Assembly: GCA_963675655.1 (NCBI GenBank)
Contig: OY776489.1
Coordinates: 2,046,001 to 2,110,000, forward strand
DNA: 64,000 nt
Reading direction: 5' to 3'
DNA from: CAXXOK01 sp963675655
Lineage (GTDB): Bacteria > Bacillota > Clostridia > Christensenellales > Aristaeellaceae
Shown here: positions 24,899 to 34,274 of the stretch, piece after piece
How positions within the stretch are numbered: the stretch's first letter is position 1
Layout: each line of letters opens with the position of its first letter
Notes under the pieces: generated by a model
Told to the model about the DNA's origin: nothing
The model's input: the letters and a program-made list of their open reading frames with translations, nothing else
Database searches by the model: none
Made by a program: the position numbers and the translations under genes

Positions 24899-25375
24899 AT
24901 GCCGCTGAAAACAGAGTATGCAAACATTGTTACCCTGCAAGTGGACGCGATTGTTAACGCCGCCAACGGCGCACTGCAAGCAGGCGGAGGCGTATGCGGC
25001 GCAATCTTCGCCGCGGCGGGATATGCGCAAATGCAAGCCTCCTGCGATGCCATCGGTGGCTGCGCAACGGGGGAAGCAGTGATAACACCGGGCTTTGCGC
25101 TGCCTGCGCGCTATGTAATCCACACCGTCGGGCCGGTCTGGCAGGGCGGTGGACACGGCGAGGAGAAGCTGCTGACCGCCTGTTACCAGAACGCGCTTGC
25201 GCTGGCGATGCAAAACGGCATCAAAACCATTGCATTCCCGTTGATTTCCGCCGGGATTTACGGCTATCCCCGGGAGGAAGCGCTTGCAGTCGCCCGCAGA
25301 GCAATCGAAGGCTTTTTAGCGGAGCATGGCGATTCGCTTACGGTGACGCTGGCACTCTACCCGCCGCCCACGTAA
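24899..25375 (+). CDS. Macrodomain protein (ADP-ribose / O-acetyl-ADP-ribose hydrolase type)
   Basis: 158 aa single macrodomain. The ligand-binding motifs are all present: VDAIVNAANGALQAGGGVCG, HTVGPVW, and the C-terminal FPLISAGIYGYP. MacroD-like enzymes remove mono-ADP-ribose from proteins and deacetylate O-acetyl-ADP-ribose. The Asn and GGG positions needed for catalysis are kept. The start is ATG 24899 after GGGGGCGAG. It is 43 bp before the yqeY gene, with no terminator between them. Confidence 0.86.
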   Translation: MPLKTEYANIVTLQVDAIVNAANGALQAGGGVCGAIFAAAGYAQMQASCDAIGGCATGEAVITPGFALPARYVIHTVGPVWQGGGHGEEKLLTACYQNALALAMQNGIKTIAFPLISAGIYGYPREEALAVARRAIEGFLAEHGDSLTVTLALYPPPT

Positions 25376-25418
25376 ACAAACGTGGTTGCCTCTTGAAAGT
25401 AAGAAAGGACTGAACCCT

Positions 25419-25862
25419 GTGAGCAAAATTGATATTGTACGAAAAGCGATGATGGAAGCCCTGAAAGCAGGCGATAAGCCGCGCAAGGACGCGCTGTCGC
25501 TGCTGCTGTCGGCACTGAAAGCAAAATGGATTGATAAACGTGCCGACCTGACGGAAGAAGAAGAGAATGCCATTGTCTATAAGGAAATCAAAGAAGCGCA
25601 TGAAACGCTGGATTCCACACCGGCTGACCGCACCGCGATTATCGAGGAAAGCAAACTGCGCATCCGGGTTTGGAGCGAGTTTGCACCGGAGCGCATGGGC
25701 GAGGATGAGATTCGCGCCATCATTGCGCAAACCGTTGCGGAGCTGGGCGGAAGTCTTGGCCCGCAGGATAAAGGCAAGTTGATGAAATCACTGATGCCCA
25801 AGGTAAAGGGCAAAGCCGACGGGCGGCTGGTAAACCAGCTGGTGGGCGAAGTACTTGCCTGA
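25419..25862 (+). CDS. yqeY: GatB/YqeY-domain protein
   Basis: 147 aa. The whole protein is the tail domain also found at the C-terminus of GatB: a helical repeat (LSALKAKWIDKRADLTEEEE) and the final LGPQDKGKLMKSLMPKVKGK block. YqeY-type proteins resemble a tRNA-binding domain; their cellular role is not settled. The start GTG 25419 is 9 nt after AAAGGA. Upstream in-frame ATG 25386 is less likely. The next gene lies convergent 3 bp away. Confidence 0.85.
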   Translation: MSKIDIVRKAMMEALKAGDKPRKDALSLLLSALKAKWIDKRADLTEEEENAIVYKEIKEAHETLDSTPADRTAIIEESKLRIRVWSEFAPERMGEDEIRAIIAQTVAELGGSLGPQDKGKLMKSLMPKVKGKADGRLVNQLVGEVLA

Positions 25863-25865
25863 CGG

Positions 25866-26486
25866 TTACCCGATATAGCCGTCCGTATCATCCGTGTCTT
25901 CCGTCACGGGTTCTGGCGTAGCGTCCGGGTCCGGTGTGGGTGTGATTTCTGCAAGTCCGTTATTAACAAAACTCAGGGTGGCGGTATTGCCGCTGCGTGT
26001 ACAGGTGAGGGTATATACGCCGGTTTGCCGGATGTATGCACCCTCGCCGTCTTTCATACCCTGCACCACATCGGTTACCAGTTCGTAGCGCGTTGCGGGT
26101 TCGGCGCTGGATACCATTGCCATTAAAAAGGCGTAGCTATGGTAACCGGATATGGCAAAATCATTATAAGTGCTGCTGCCGTATTCCATATTGGCAGGCG
26201 CGGTAAGCGCAATATCGCACGTTTCGATCACACCGGTAACGTCGGTTACAACGGTAACGGTAAGCACATCGCCATACAGATCGTAGTAGGTTTTCCCGTC
26301 GCTTGTGCCGCTGCTGCGCTGGGAAAGCACCATGGGCATCAGGTGACGGTTGTCGTTATCGTTGATAAACGTTACATCGGCCTGATAATACGTTTCAAAC
26401 GTTGGGAAACTCTGCCCTGTCAACGCAAAGGCGCTTGCGGGCAGCAAAAAAAGCAACGCGATTGCAAAAAGTAAAATCCGTTTCAT
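25866..26486 (-). CDS. Secreted hypothetical protein, 206 aa
   Basis: I do not recognise this protein. It has a signal peptide (MKRILLFAIALLFLLPASAFA) with a signal peptidase I site and no lipobox. The mature part is Thr/Tyr/Val-rich, probably beta-structured, with SFPTFETYYQADVTFI and VTVVTDVTGVIETCDIAL, and ends in an acidic Pro/Thr tail (TPTPDPDATPEPVTED). AGGAGG precedes ATG 26486; the longer frame is rejected. Its style matches the other secreted proteins at 55.3, 56.1 and 62.1 kb. Confidence 0.65.
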   Translation of the reverse strand: MKRILLFAIALLFLLPASAFALTGQSFPTFETYYQADVTFINDNDNRHLMPMVLSQRSSGTSDGKTYYDLYGDVLTVTVVTDVTGVIETCDIALTAPANMEYGSSTYNDFAISGYHSYAFLMAMVSSAEPATRYELVTDVVQGMKDGEGAYIRQTGVYTLTCTRSGNTATLSFVNNGLAEITPTPDPDATPEPVTEDTDDTDGYIG

Positions 26487-26654
26487 GGGGTACCTCCTGG
26501 CCGGGATTCCGGCGCGTTCAGCATAGCATGAGCCGCTCTGGTTTTCAAGCCATGCCGGGGGCAGCACTGTAAAATTCGCGCGGTAAAAATATAACGAAGC
26601 GGAAGGAAAACGCATAAGAAAAGCGGAAATGCCAACCGAAAGGATGGGGTTGCC

Positions 26655-27383
26655 TTGAACGGCTTTCTGGAAAAAGAACGGATATTGCGTACCGAGGATG
26701 TGGACGCGAATACAGAGTGGAAAATCGGTAATATTTTTTTAGCCATGCAGGAGGCGGGCGGGGAGCAGTGCGAGCAGCACAATCTGGGCATTAACGCTAT
26801 GCGGTCGCAGAATCTGGCATGGGTCATCACCCGTGCGCACCTGCATTTGGATGTTACGCCGCGCCTGGGGCAGAAGGTTACGCTGCGTACATGGCCCAAA
26901 CCGCCGAAGCACGCCTTTTTTCCGCGATATTACCAATTTGATGTGGACGGCAAGCCGGCCGGCTGCGCATCGATGCTATATGCCCAACTCGACCTTACAA
27001 CGCGCCGGATGGCAAAACCGTGGCTTGGCGGTAACGAGGAGCTGACATGCGATTTGACCCCGCCGTTGCCGCTGCCGGGCAATGTGCCTCCGCTTACTGC
27101 GCCGGTGGAAAGCTTTAGCCGCGTTGCACGGTATTCCGACTTGGATATTAACGGACATGTGAACAACGCCCGGTATTTGGATTGGTATTGCGATTGCTAC
27201 CCGATGGAGCACCATCAAACCTGCCGGGTGAGTGATGTATTGATACATTATGACCGTGAAATTACACCCGGGGCAGAAGTGGCGCTGGCTTTGCAGCAGC
27301 AGGACAACCGCGGCGTGCTGCGCGGGGACAGCAATGGCCTGCCCTGTTTTGTGATCAGTGTGAATTGGATGAAGCGGGAATAA
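26655..27383 (+). CDS. Acyl-ACP thioesterase
   Basis: 242 aa with two hot-dog domains, as in the FatA/FatB-type family found in Clostridia. It releases free fatty acids from acyl-ACP. The first hot dog holds NIFLAMQEAGGEQCEQHNLG and WVITRAHLHLDVTP; the second has YSDLDINGHVNNARYLDW, which contains the conserved Asn/His-type catalytic segment. The start is TTG 26655 after AAAGGATGGGG. Stands alone, followed 55 bp later by the SH3 protein gene. Confidence 0.85.
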   Translation: MNGFLEKERILRTEDVDANTEWKIGNIFLAMQEAGGEQCEQHNLGINAMRSQNLAWVITRAHLHLDVTPRLGQKVTLRTWPKPPKHAFFPRYYQFDVDGKPAGCASMLYAQLDLTTRRMAKPWLGGNEELTCDLTPPLPLPGNVPPLTAPVESFSRVARYSDLDINGHVNNARYLDWYCDCYPMEHHQTCRVSDVLIHYDREITPGAEVALALQQQDNRGVLRGDSNGLPCFVISVNWMKRE

Positions 27384-27438
27384 TTGGAAGCCTATCGCCG
27401 TTACATAGGTAGATCGAACCGAAAGGGGAACGGTTTAC

Positions 27439-28689
27439 ATGAAACGGCGGCGGGGTTTTTGGGGGATTGTATTATTTTTATGCTTGTTGATTCCGGCATT
27501 TGCGTTGGCGCAAACAGCCTGCGTAACCTGTGAAGGCGATGCACTGGACCGTGTAAAGCTACGGCAGGAGCCGTCCATGCAAGCAGCTGTGCTGGGCAAA
27601 TACTTTCGGGGTGTGCAGGCGGAGGTGCTGGAAGAATCCGGCGACTGGGCGCATATCCGCATCGGGAACCGGGAAGGGTATATGATGCGGCAATACCTGA
27701 CCACGCAGTCCGCTGCGGATGAAGGTTTGGAATGCATGCGGTACCGGACGGATCAGGAGACGACGCTTCCGTTGTATACCCTGCCCTCGGACAGTTCGCC
27801 GGTACTGGCGGAATTGAGCACGCTTTGGTTTTCGGTGCTGGGCACGATCGATGAGGATTGGGCGCAGGTACGCTGCACGCTGCCAAGCGGCGAAACCGTT
27901 ACGGGGTATACGTTTAGCAGGGATATTTGTCTGCCGCAGCCTTTCAACACAGCGCACATTACCAGTAAGCGCCTGGAAAACCGCCTCAACCTGCGGGAAA
28001 AACCGAAGCAGGCGGCTCATTCGCTGGGGCGCTATTATGCCGGTACCGAGGTGTATTGCATGCTGGATGATTCCACCAATCAGGATGGGTGGACGCGCGT
28101 ACGGATTGCCGACCTGGTAGGATATGTTATGGATGAATACCTGTCGTATGATTCGGGCGGCTCGTACCCGGTGTATCCGCCGTTGACCTACGCGCTGCTT
28201 GATGGTACCCCGTTATATGATACGGCTTTTACGCAGGAACCCACGGGAATCGTTGGCACCAGAGAAGCAATGGTTGTGCTGGGGTTGGTAGATGCACGCT
28301 ATTGTGTGCAGATTGCAAAGGGGACAGGCACACAACGGTATTGGTATGTGGACCGGGTCGCAGTACGGTCGGTTGACCGGGCAGCCAGTGCGGAGGGCAC
28401 GCTGAAAAAGAGCCAGATGCTATATTATTCCGTGGGGAAAAATGCCAGTTTGCAACCGTGGGAGATTACTGCCCCTGCGGGTGCGCGGCTGTATGTTATG
28501 GGCACTTATGATGAGGTGGAGTTTAGCGTACCTTCTCCTTATATTGATAGGGAAGAAGCATGGCTGTATTGCTCAATCGAGGTAGAAAAGAACAGCTATT
28601 ATTTTGCCTTTGTGCCATTAGACGCTGTAACGTATGATGAAGCGATGGCGTTTCGGATACCCAACTTAGAAACGGATACGTCCAAATAA
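27439..28689 (+). CDS. Secreted protein with bacterial SH3 repeats
   Basis: 416 aa. A signal peptide (WGIVLFLCLLIPAFALAQ) leads to two clear SH3b domains: residues ~35-85 (VKLRQEPSMQAAVLGKYFRG and WAHIRIGNREGYMMRQYL) and ~170-230 (NLREKPKQAAHSLGRYYAG and WTRVRIADLVGYVMDEYL), with a degenerate one between. The last ~170 residues have no domain I can name. SH3b domains bind cell-wall peptides, so a wall-associated role is likely; no catalytic domain is visible. A terminator lies just downstream. Confidence 0.75.
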   Translation: MKRRRGFWGIVLFLCLLIPAFALAQTACVTCEGDALDRVKLRQEPSMQAAVLGKYFRGVQAEVLEESGDWAHIRIGNREGYMMRQYLTTQSAADEGLECMRYRTDQETTLPLYTLPSDSSPVLAELSTLWFSVLGTIDEDWAQVRCTLPSGETVTGYTFSRDICLPQPFNTAHITSKRLENRLNLREKPKQAAHSLGRYYAGTEVYCMLDDSTNQDGWTRVRIADLVGYVMDEYLSYDSGGSYPVYPPLTYALLDGTPLYDTAFTQEPTGIVGTREAMVVLGLVDARYCVQIAKGTGTQRYWYVDRVAVRSVDRAASAEGTLKKSQMLYYSVGKNASLQPWEITAPAGARLYVMGTYDEVEFSVPSPYIDREEAWLYCSIEVEKNSYYFAFVPLDAVTYDEAMAFRIPNLETDTSK

Positions 28690-28694
28690 ACAGA

Positions 28695-28738
28695 AACCCC
28701 CGCATTTACCTGATAAAGCACAGGCAAATGCGGGGGTT
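28695..28738. terminator. Bidirectional terminator between SH3 gene and glmM
   Basis: AACCCCCGCATTTaCCTG pairs with CAGGcAAATGCGGGGGTT (17 of 18 positions), 8-nt loop. The minus-strand side continues TCTGTTTATTT, so it mainly serves glmM. Confidence 0.75.
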
Positions 28739-28759
28739 GCTAGGAATCGTAAAATTTAT

Positions 28760-30109
28760 TTACGCTAATTCCCGTTCAATCAGCTTGGAGAGCGCGTACA
28801 CATCTTTATCCATTTCCCGTTGGTCGGGGCCTTCAATCATTACGCGTACCAACGGCTCGGTGCCGCTGGCGCGAATGACGAGACGGCCTTTTTTAGCATA
28901 CTTCTTTTCCAGCTCTTCTATTTTGGTTTTAATTTTTGAGTTCTGGTCAAAATCGAATTTCTTACTGTCGGTCACATGTGCCGCAAACTGGCTTTGTGGC
29001 ATGGTTTGCATAATGCCTGCCAGCTTGCTCAGCGGCGCGGCGCTTTCCACCATGGCGGTAATCACCTGTACGGCTGTCACCAGACCGTCGCCGGTCGTGT
29101 TATAATCCAGCATAATCACGTGCCCGCTTTGCTCGCCGCCAAGGCTGTAGCTGTCGGCCAGCATTTTTTCCAGCACGTAGCGGTCGCCGACTTTGGTTTT
29201 TTCCAGCCGGATGTTCTCTTTTTTCATGGCGATTTCCAAGCCCATATTGCTCATCACGGTAGCGACAAGCGTGTCTTGCTTCAGCAAGCCCTTGTTTTTC
29301 ATGAAAACGGCTAAAAGCGCCATAACCTGATCGCCGTTGATGATCTGCCCGCGCTCGTCCGCGGCGATCAACCTGTCGGCGTCGCCGTCAAAGGCAAAGC
29401 CAACGTCAGCGCCCAGCTCGCGCACCAGCTCGCACAACCGCTGCGGGTGGGTGGAACCGCAGTTATCATTAATATTCGTACCGTCCGGTTCGTGGTAATA
29501 GCAGCTGACCTGCGCGCCCAACTCCCGGAAAACGGCAGGAGCAACGTCGTAGCTTGCGCCCTGCGCGCAATCCAGCACCACATGCAGGCCATCCATCCGC
29601 ACCTGCGTCGTTCCCTTGACAAAATCGATATACCGGCGTGCTGCGTTGCGCTGGCGTACAGGCCGCCCCACACGCTCGCCGACAGGCATATCAAATTCCT
29701 TGGGGAGTCCGTTTACGACGATTTCTTCTATTTTATCCTCGATGGCATCGGGTAGCTTATAGCCGTTTTTATCAAAGAATTTAATGCCGTTGTACTCCAC
29801 CGTGTTATGGCTGGCGCTGATCACCGCGCCCGCATCCGCTTCGTAATAACGGGTCAGGTAGGCGATGGCGGGCGTTGGCATTACCTCAATAAGCACTGCG
29901 CGCGCCCCGACGCTGCAAATGCCCGCGACCAATGCGCTCTCCAGCATTTCACCGCTGATGCGGGTATCCCGGCCCACCAGAATCGTCGGGCGGTGCACAT
30001 CGCTTGCGAGCACAGACGCGCTGGCTTGCCCCAGCCGAAAAGCTAAATCGCAGGTCAGTTCCGTGTTGGCGATACCGCGCACGCCGTCGGTGCCGAATAA
30101 TCGAGCCAT
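28760..30109 (-). CDS. glmM: Phosphoglucosamine mutase
   Basis: 449 aa, the standard GlmM length. It converts glucosamine-6-phosphate to glucosamine-1-phosphate for UDP-GlcNAc and peptidoglycan. MARLFGTDGVRGIAN opens the protein; the phosphoserine loop is ISASHNTVEYNGIKFF; the metal-binding loop is FAFDGDADRLIAADE; the sugar loop is GGEQSGH; the phosphate-binding site RASGTEPLVRVMIEG is near the end. It is transcribed alone, on the same strand as murG but 170 bp after it. Confidence 0.95.
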   Translation of the reverse strand: MARLFGTDGVRGIANTELTCDLAFRLGQASASVLASDVHRPTILVGRDTRISGEMLESALVAGICSVGARAVLIEVMPTPAIAYLTRYYEADAGAVISASHNTVEYNGIKFFDKNGYKLPDAIEDKIEEIVVNGLPKEFDMPVGERVGRPVRQRNAARRYIDFVKGTTQVRMDGLHVVLDCAQGASYDVAPAVFRELGAQVSCYYHEPDGTNINDNCGSTHPQRLCELVRELGADVGFAFDGDADRLIAADERGQIINGDQVMALLAVFMKNKGLLKQDTLVATVMSNMGLEIAMKKENIRLEKTKVGDRYVLEKMLADSYSLGGEQSGHVIMLDYNTTGDGLVTAVQVITAMVESAAPLSKLAGIMQTMPQSQFAAHVTDSKKFDFDQNSKIKTKIEELEKKYAKKGRLVIRASGTEPLVRVMIEGPDQREMDKDVYALSKLIERELA

Positions 30110-30282
30110 GTTGATCTCTCCTTATTGTTCAGGGGGTCTTGGCCGCCGCGAGGCGGGAGCATGGCGAATGAAGCGCCTGTGAACCAAGCCGTCGCAGGCA
30201 AAATGAAATTACGCTCCATTTGTTATGCTTGCAAATAGTATACGCCCAAAGCCCCCATATTTCAACCTTGGACGCATAGGGT

Positions 30283-31353
30283 TCATGTGCGTGTTTGCAC
30301 CTTCTCAATCAGTTGTAATATGGCTTCGGTGCCGTCTTTCACAGGGTAGGCGGCAATAGCGGCTTGCAGTTCATCCTTATCATGCAATAGCTGCAAAAGC
30401 GCCTCGGTCATCGTTTGCCGGCTCATGCTTTCCTGCGGCAATACGCGCGCAAGGCCGCGCCTGCGGTAGCTTTCGGCATTCTCAATCTGGTCGCCGCGCC
30501 CCGCTCCCAGCGGATAGGGCACCAGCAGCATAGGTTTATTGAGAGCCAGCAGCTCGCACAGCGTATTGCTGCCCGCCCGGCTAAGCACAATATCTGCCGC
30601 GGCCAGCGCATCGGCCATTTCATCGCCCAGAAATTCAAACTGGCGGTAGCCGGGTAAATCTTGCAGAGCTGCATCCAAATTTCCGCGGCCACACAGATGC
30701 AATACATTCATATACGGCAGCAAATCCGGCAGGCACTCGCGCAGGCACTGGTTCACGCTTTGTGCGCCAAGACTGCCGCCGGTCATAAGCAGCACGGGCT
30801 TATCGCCGTTAAAGCCAGCCATGGCAAGCCCCTTTTCCCGGCTGCCCAGAAAAAGCGACGGCCGTAGCGGGGTGCCGGTCATTACGGATTTTTTGCACAT
30901 CGAATCGGCACACTCCTGAAAGGTCGTGGCGACGACATCTACAAATTTTGCGCTGATGCGGTTGGCCAGCCCGGGGGTCAGGTCGCTTTCGTGGCAAACA
31001 GTGGGCACATGCGCAAGCCGCGCGCCAATAACGACTGGCACGCTGACAAAACCGCCCTTGGAAAAACAAACATTGGGCTTTAGTTTGCGCATGAGCAATA
31101 CGGAAGAGATGGCTCCGTGCAGCACGCGGAAGGGATCGGTAAAGTTTTGCAGGCTGAAATAGCGGCGCAATTTGCCGCTCTTCACTACATGGTAGGTAAC
31201 GCCCGGTATTTGGGCGATCATATCGTGCTCGATGCCCCGCTCGGTGCCGATGTAATGGATTTCATACCCGGCTTGCTGCAGGCGGGGAATCAGGCTTAAA
31301 TGCGGGGTTACATGGCCGGCGGTACCGCCGCCCGTTAATACTATGCGCTTCAT
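30283..31353 (-). CDS. murG: UDP-GlcNAc:undecaprenyl-pyrophosphoryl-MurNAc-pentapeptide GlcNAc transferase
   Basis: 356 aa, normal for MurG. It adds GlcNAc to lipid I to form lipid II on the cytoplasmic membrane face. The N-terminal GGGTAGHVTPHLSL glycine loop, then KGGFVSVPVV, HESDLTPGLANR, and in the C-terminal half TGGSLGAQSVN and SRAGSNTLCELLAL are the family blocks. ATG 31353 gives this N-terminus; the long upstream frame (to 31662) has no homology. The AAAGGAG upstream is 15 nt away, longer than usual. It lies outside the usual dcw cluster and shares the 31354-31596 spacer with a divergent gene. Confidence 0.92.
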   Translation of the reverse strand: MKRIVLTGGGTAGHVTPHLSLIPRLQQAGYEIHYIGTERGIEHDMIAQIPGVTYHVVKSGKLRRYFSLQNFTDPFRVLHGAISSVLLMRKLKPNVCFSKGGFVSVPVVIGARLAHVPTVCHESDLTPGLANRISAKFVDVVATTFQECADSMCKKSVMTGTPLRPSLFLGSREKGLAMAGFNGDKPVLLMTGGSLGAQSVNQCLRECLPDLLPYMNVLHLCGRGNLDAALQDLPGYRQFEFLGDEMADALAAADIVLSRAGSNTLCELLALNKPMLLVPYPLGAGRGDQIENAESYRRRGLARVLPQESMSRQTMTEALLQLLHDKDELQAAIAAYPVKDGTEAILQLIEKVQTRT

Positions 31354-31596
31354 GTGTCTGGCTGCGCGCTCCTTTATATAGAATGTACAGTTTGCGATAC
31401 TGCGCAACGCGGTTGCCCCGCTTTTTTCCCGTATAAGTCGTGATAAGACGTTACTACGGTAAAAGGCGGTTATCAGGCTCCGCCACAGTATACACGAAAA
31501 GCGCAAGGATTTCCACCTCCTGCGCGGGAATTGCGGTTGCATTGGGCAGCGGGGCGCGTTATACTGGCAAGGCAAAGAAAAAGGAGGACGGCCTTC

Positions 31597-32880
31597 ATGA
31601 AATATGTACTGGTGATCGGCGATGGAATGGCGGATACGCAGCTTACGCAATTGAATGGACAAACTCCGCTGGAATCGCTGACGCTACCGGCATTTGACCG
31701 TGTTGCGGGGTGCGCCTGTGGGCTTGCGCTTACCGTGCCGCAAGGGCTTGCGCCCGGCAGCGATACGGCTATTTTGAGCATTTTTGGCAACGATCCCCGT
31801 ACATGCTATACCGGCCGCAGTGTATTGGAAGCAGCTGGTATGGGCATCACTCTGCCGGAAAATGGCATCAGCTTTCGTGTAAATCTGTGCGCTGTGGAAG
31901 ATACCGAGGACGGACTTGTGATTCACAGCCACAACGGCGGTAACATCCACGGGCAGGAAGCGCTGAGCTTGATGCACGATTTGGTTGCGCACCCAGCGTT
32001 TGCCGCGAAGATGAAAGACGCGGGGCTGACGATTCATATTACGGATACGTTCCGCCACATTGGCGTGATGGTAAGCCCGGCCAAGGATTTGGACGCTGTA
32101 AAGCTGACCGAGCCGCATAATGTGCTGGAACAGCCGATTGCGCCCTATCTGCCGCATTTGATTGCCGATACGCAGGATGCCGCCGCACGCAAGCTATGCG
32201 CGGATGTAAAGGCGCTGATGGAAATCAGCTACGAAGTGTTAAAAGAGCACCCTATCAACATCAAGCGCATGGTGGAAGGCAAATTACCCGCCAATATGAT
32301 CTGGCCTTGGGGCGCGGCAACGGCAATGAAGCTGGAAAGCTTCGAGCAAAAATATCACAAGCGCGGCACGGTCATCAGCGCCGTACCGCTGGTGTGGGGG
32401 ATTGCGGCACTCGGCGGGCTGAAAACCCCGCATGTAGAAGGCGCGGATGGTGACTTGGATACGAATTATGAAGGTAAAATAGAGCGTGCCCTGACCGCAC
32501 TATTAACCGAGGGGGACGATTTTGCCGCCGTGCATGTAGAAGCGCCGGACGAAATGTCCCATGCGGGCAGTCTGGAGCGCAAGCTGGAAGCTATACGCAG
32601 GCTGGATACCCGCGTGGTGGGGCCGCTTTTGGATCGGTTAACCCAAAGCGGCGAAGAGTTCCGCCTACTGCTGCTGAGCGATCACCCAACGCTGCTCACA
32701 ACCCGTACCCACGATGGTTCGCCTGTTCCTTATGCGATTTACGATAGTCGCACAGTGGCAAAGGAAGCCGCGGAAGGGAAGCCTGCGCCTAGCCGGAAGT
32801 TCTGTGAAAAAGAATTTGCGGCCGAACCCGTGCTGGACCCCGGCACAAAGCTGATGAATGTACTGTTTGAACAGCTATAA
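31597..32880 (+). CDS. Alkaline-phosphatase-superfamily phosphoglycerate mutase (ApgM type) or proposed homoserine kinase
   Basis: 427 aa. It belongs to the archaeal-type cofactor-independent phosphoglycerate mutase group: VIGDGMADTQ at the N-terminus (first metal Asp), SDTAILSIFGNDP with the nucleophilic Ser region, YTGRSVLEAAGMG, then VHVEAPDEMSHAG and LLLSDHPTLLTTRTH (metal-binding His/Asp). A subgroup in bacteria has been proposed to act as homoserine kinase; this gene could be that, since no threonine-pathway neighbours decide it. ATG 31597 follows AAGGAGGACGG. The next gene starts 71 bp later. Confidence 0.72.
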   Translation: MKYVLVIGDGMADTQLTQLNGQTPLESLTLPAFDRVAGCACGLALTVPQGLAPGSDTAILSIFGNDPRTCYTGRSVLEAAGMGITLPENGISFRVNLCAVEDTEDGLVIHSHNGGNIHGQEALSLMHDLVAHPAFAAKMKDAGLTIHITDTFRHIGVMVSPAKDLDAVKLTEPHNVLEQPIAPYLPHLIADTQDAAARKLCADVKALMEISYEVLKEHPINIKRMVEGKLPANMIWPWGAATAMKLESFEQKYHKRGTVISAVPLVWGIAALGGLKTPHVEGADGDLDTNYEGKIERALTALLTEGDDFAAVHVEAPDEMSHAGSLERKLEAIRRLDTRVVGPLLDRLTQSGEEFRLLLLSDHPTLLTTRTHDGSPVPYAIYDSRTVAKEAAEGKPAPSRKFCEKEFAAEPVLDPGTKLMNVLFEQL

Positions 32881-32951
32881 ACCATTGTTCGTAAACATTT
32901 GTAGGTTTTAACAAGCGATGATCACGCCTACGCCCAAAGGAGGGACGCGCC

Positions 32952-33494
32952 ATGGCAAAGCTGCGCCGCTTTATCTGGTATCTGGCAAGCCGCCTGCTGC
33001 TGCTTACGGTGCTGCTGGGGCTTTGCACCGTTACGTTTTACTATGCGATGAACGCAACGAATATCTTCATCGTCATCAAGGATGGCATGGCCAAACGCGC
33101 ACAGGTGATTATGCTGATGGATGAGGAAGCTTCGGAGCTGAACAAGTATTTTCAAAGCAGCTATTTGCAGCGCGATGAAAACCTGCTGCAAGCCGAGGAA
33201 GGCGAAAGCCCCTACCTGTGCTATACGATTCGCGGTATTGACCACCGGCTGGATTTAATGTCCATGTGGTGCTGGCCGTGGGATACCACCGCCCGCGCCG
33301 AGTTTGTGGAGCGAATACCACGTATAGACGGGCGGCTGAATACCGAATATACAGAGACGGCAAAAGCGCTTTTTGGGGAAAATTACGAATCCCCGCCAAC
33401 ATGGCAGGCTGGGCGCTACACCGCTACGCTGGTTAAGGAAAATAACCAGTGGCATATTAAGAACATCGTTTTAAAGGAAACGCTGACCGAATAA
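32952..33494 (+). CDS. Single-pass membrane protein, 180 aa, unknown
   Basis: I do not recognise this protein. A basic start (MAKLRRFIWYLASR) precedes one hydrophobic helix (LLLLTVLLGLCTVTFYYAM), so it is anchored with the C-terminal ~140 residues outside. That part has a helical segment (LMDEEASELNKYFQSSYLQ), a Trp-rich strand (LDLMSMWCWPWDTTARAEF) and a final YTATLVKENNQWHIKNIVL that looks like an NTF2-like or DUF4878-type beta end. AAAGGAGGGACGCG precedes the ATG. A perfect terminator follows. Confidence 0.6.
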   Translation: MAKLRRFIWYLASRLLLLTVLLGLCTVTFYYAMNATNIFIVIKDGMAKRAQVIMLMDEEASELNKYFQSSYLQRDENLLQAEEGESPYLCYTIRGIDHRLDLMSMWCWPWDTTARAEFVERIPRIDGRLNTEYTETAKALFGENYESPPTWQAGRYTATLVKENNQWHIKNIVLKETLTE

Positions 33495-33525
33495 AAATGT
33501 CCGGGAATCCATAAAACTGCAAACC

Positions 33526-33565
33526 AAAAGCCGCCCGAACCTGAAAAATGGTTCGGGCGGCTTTT
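33526..33565. terminator. Bidirectional terminator
   Basis: Perfect 16-bp stem AAAAGCCGCCCGAACC/GGTTCGGGCGGCTTTT, 8-nt loop, A-run on one side and T-run on the other. Separates the membrane protein gene from the convergent HAD gene. Confidence 0.88.
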
Positions 33566-33576
33566 GATGGCAGGCG

Positions 33577-34245
33577 TTATTGAATGGTTTTATTGAGCGT
33601 ATCTACCAGCGGACAAAGCTTATGCAGGCTTTCCAGACAGTGGTCTACATAGGGCGCAAACTGTGTTGTAAACGGCAGCAGATCGGGTATCATCACGCAG
33701 TTTGCGCCAGATGCGCGTATTGCCCGTACACCGCTAAAACTGTCCTCTACACCGATGCACTCTCCGGGCGTACAGCCCACGGCGGATGCGGCCGCTACGT
33801 AGATATCCGGAGCGGGCTTGCCGTTTGGTACTTCGCCGCCACAGACCAACGCATCAAAGCACGCAGCAATATCCGGCATGGCGGCAAAATATTCGGTTAC
33901 CAGCGGCCGCTTGGTGCTGGTTGCCAGCGCGATTTTCAAGCCGCGCTCTTTAAGCCCTGTCAGGCATTCCATCAGTCCCGGTTTGCGCGGGATGGAGCCG
34001 TTTTGGTTATACTTTGAATAAAAAGCTTTAAAACGCCGCATCACCTCGTCGTAGGGAAAATCGTCACCAAAAGCGCGGCGGTAAATGTGAATGGTTTCGG
34101 AGTTGGGAAATCCCAGCGTCGTCAGGTAAAATGCCTTGTCGATGTTGTACCCCATTTCGGTGCCGATCTGGCGCATGGCCTCAATACCGAGTGCTTCGGT
34201 ATCAAACAGCACGCCGTCCATGTCGAATAAAACTCCGCGAATCAT
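33577..34245 (-). CDS. HAD-superfamily phosphatase (beta-phosphoglucomutase-like)
   Basis: 222 aa. HAD motif I FDMDGVLFDTE (nucleophile Asp), motif II ATSTKRP, motif III Lys in GKPAPD, motif IV VEDSFSGVRA, with a helical cap between motifs I and II (subclass I, beta-PGM/GPP type). Substrate is not predictable; sugar phosphates or phosphoglycolate are usual. It lies 29 bp after the FAD dehydrogenase gene and is probably co-transcribed with it. Confidence 0.85.
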   Translation of the reverse strand: MIRGVLFDMDGVLFDTEALGIEAMRQIGTEMGYNIDKAFYLTTLGFPNSETIHIYRRAFGDDFPYDEVMRRFKAFYSKYNQNGSIPRKPGLMECLTGLKERGLKIALATSTKRPLVTEYFAAMPDIAACFDALVCGGEVPNGKPAPDIYVAAASAVGCTPGECIGVEDSFSGVRAIRASGANCVMIPDLLPFTTQFAPYVDHCLESLHKLCPLVDTLNKTIQ

Positions 34246-34274
34246 CAGTTTCCTCCTATCTTTCGGGTAAAGGG

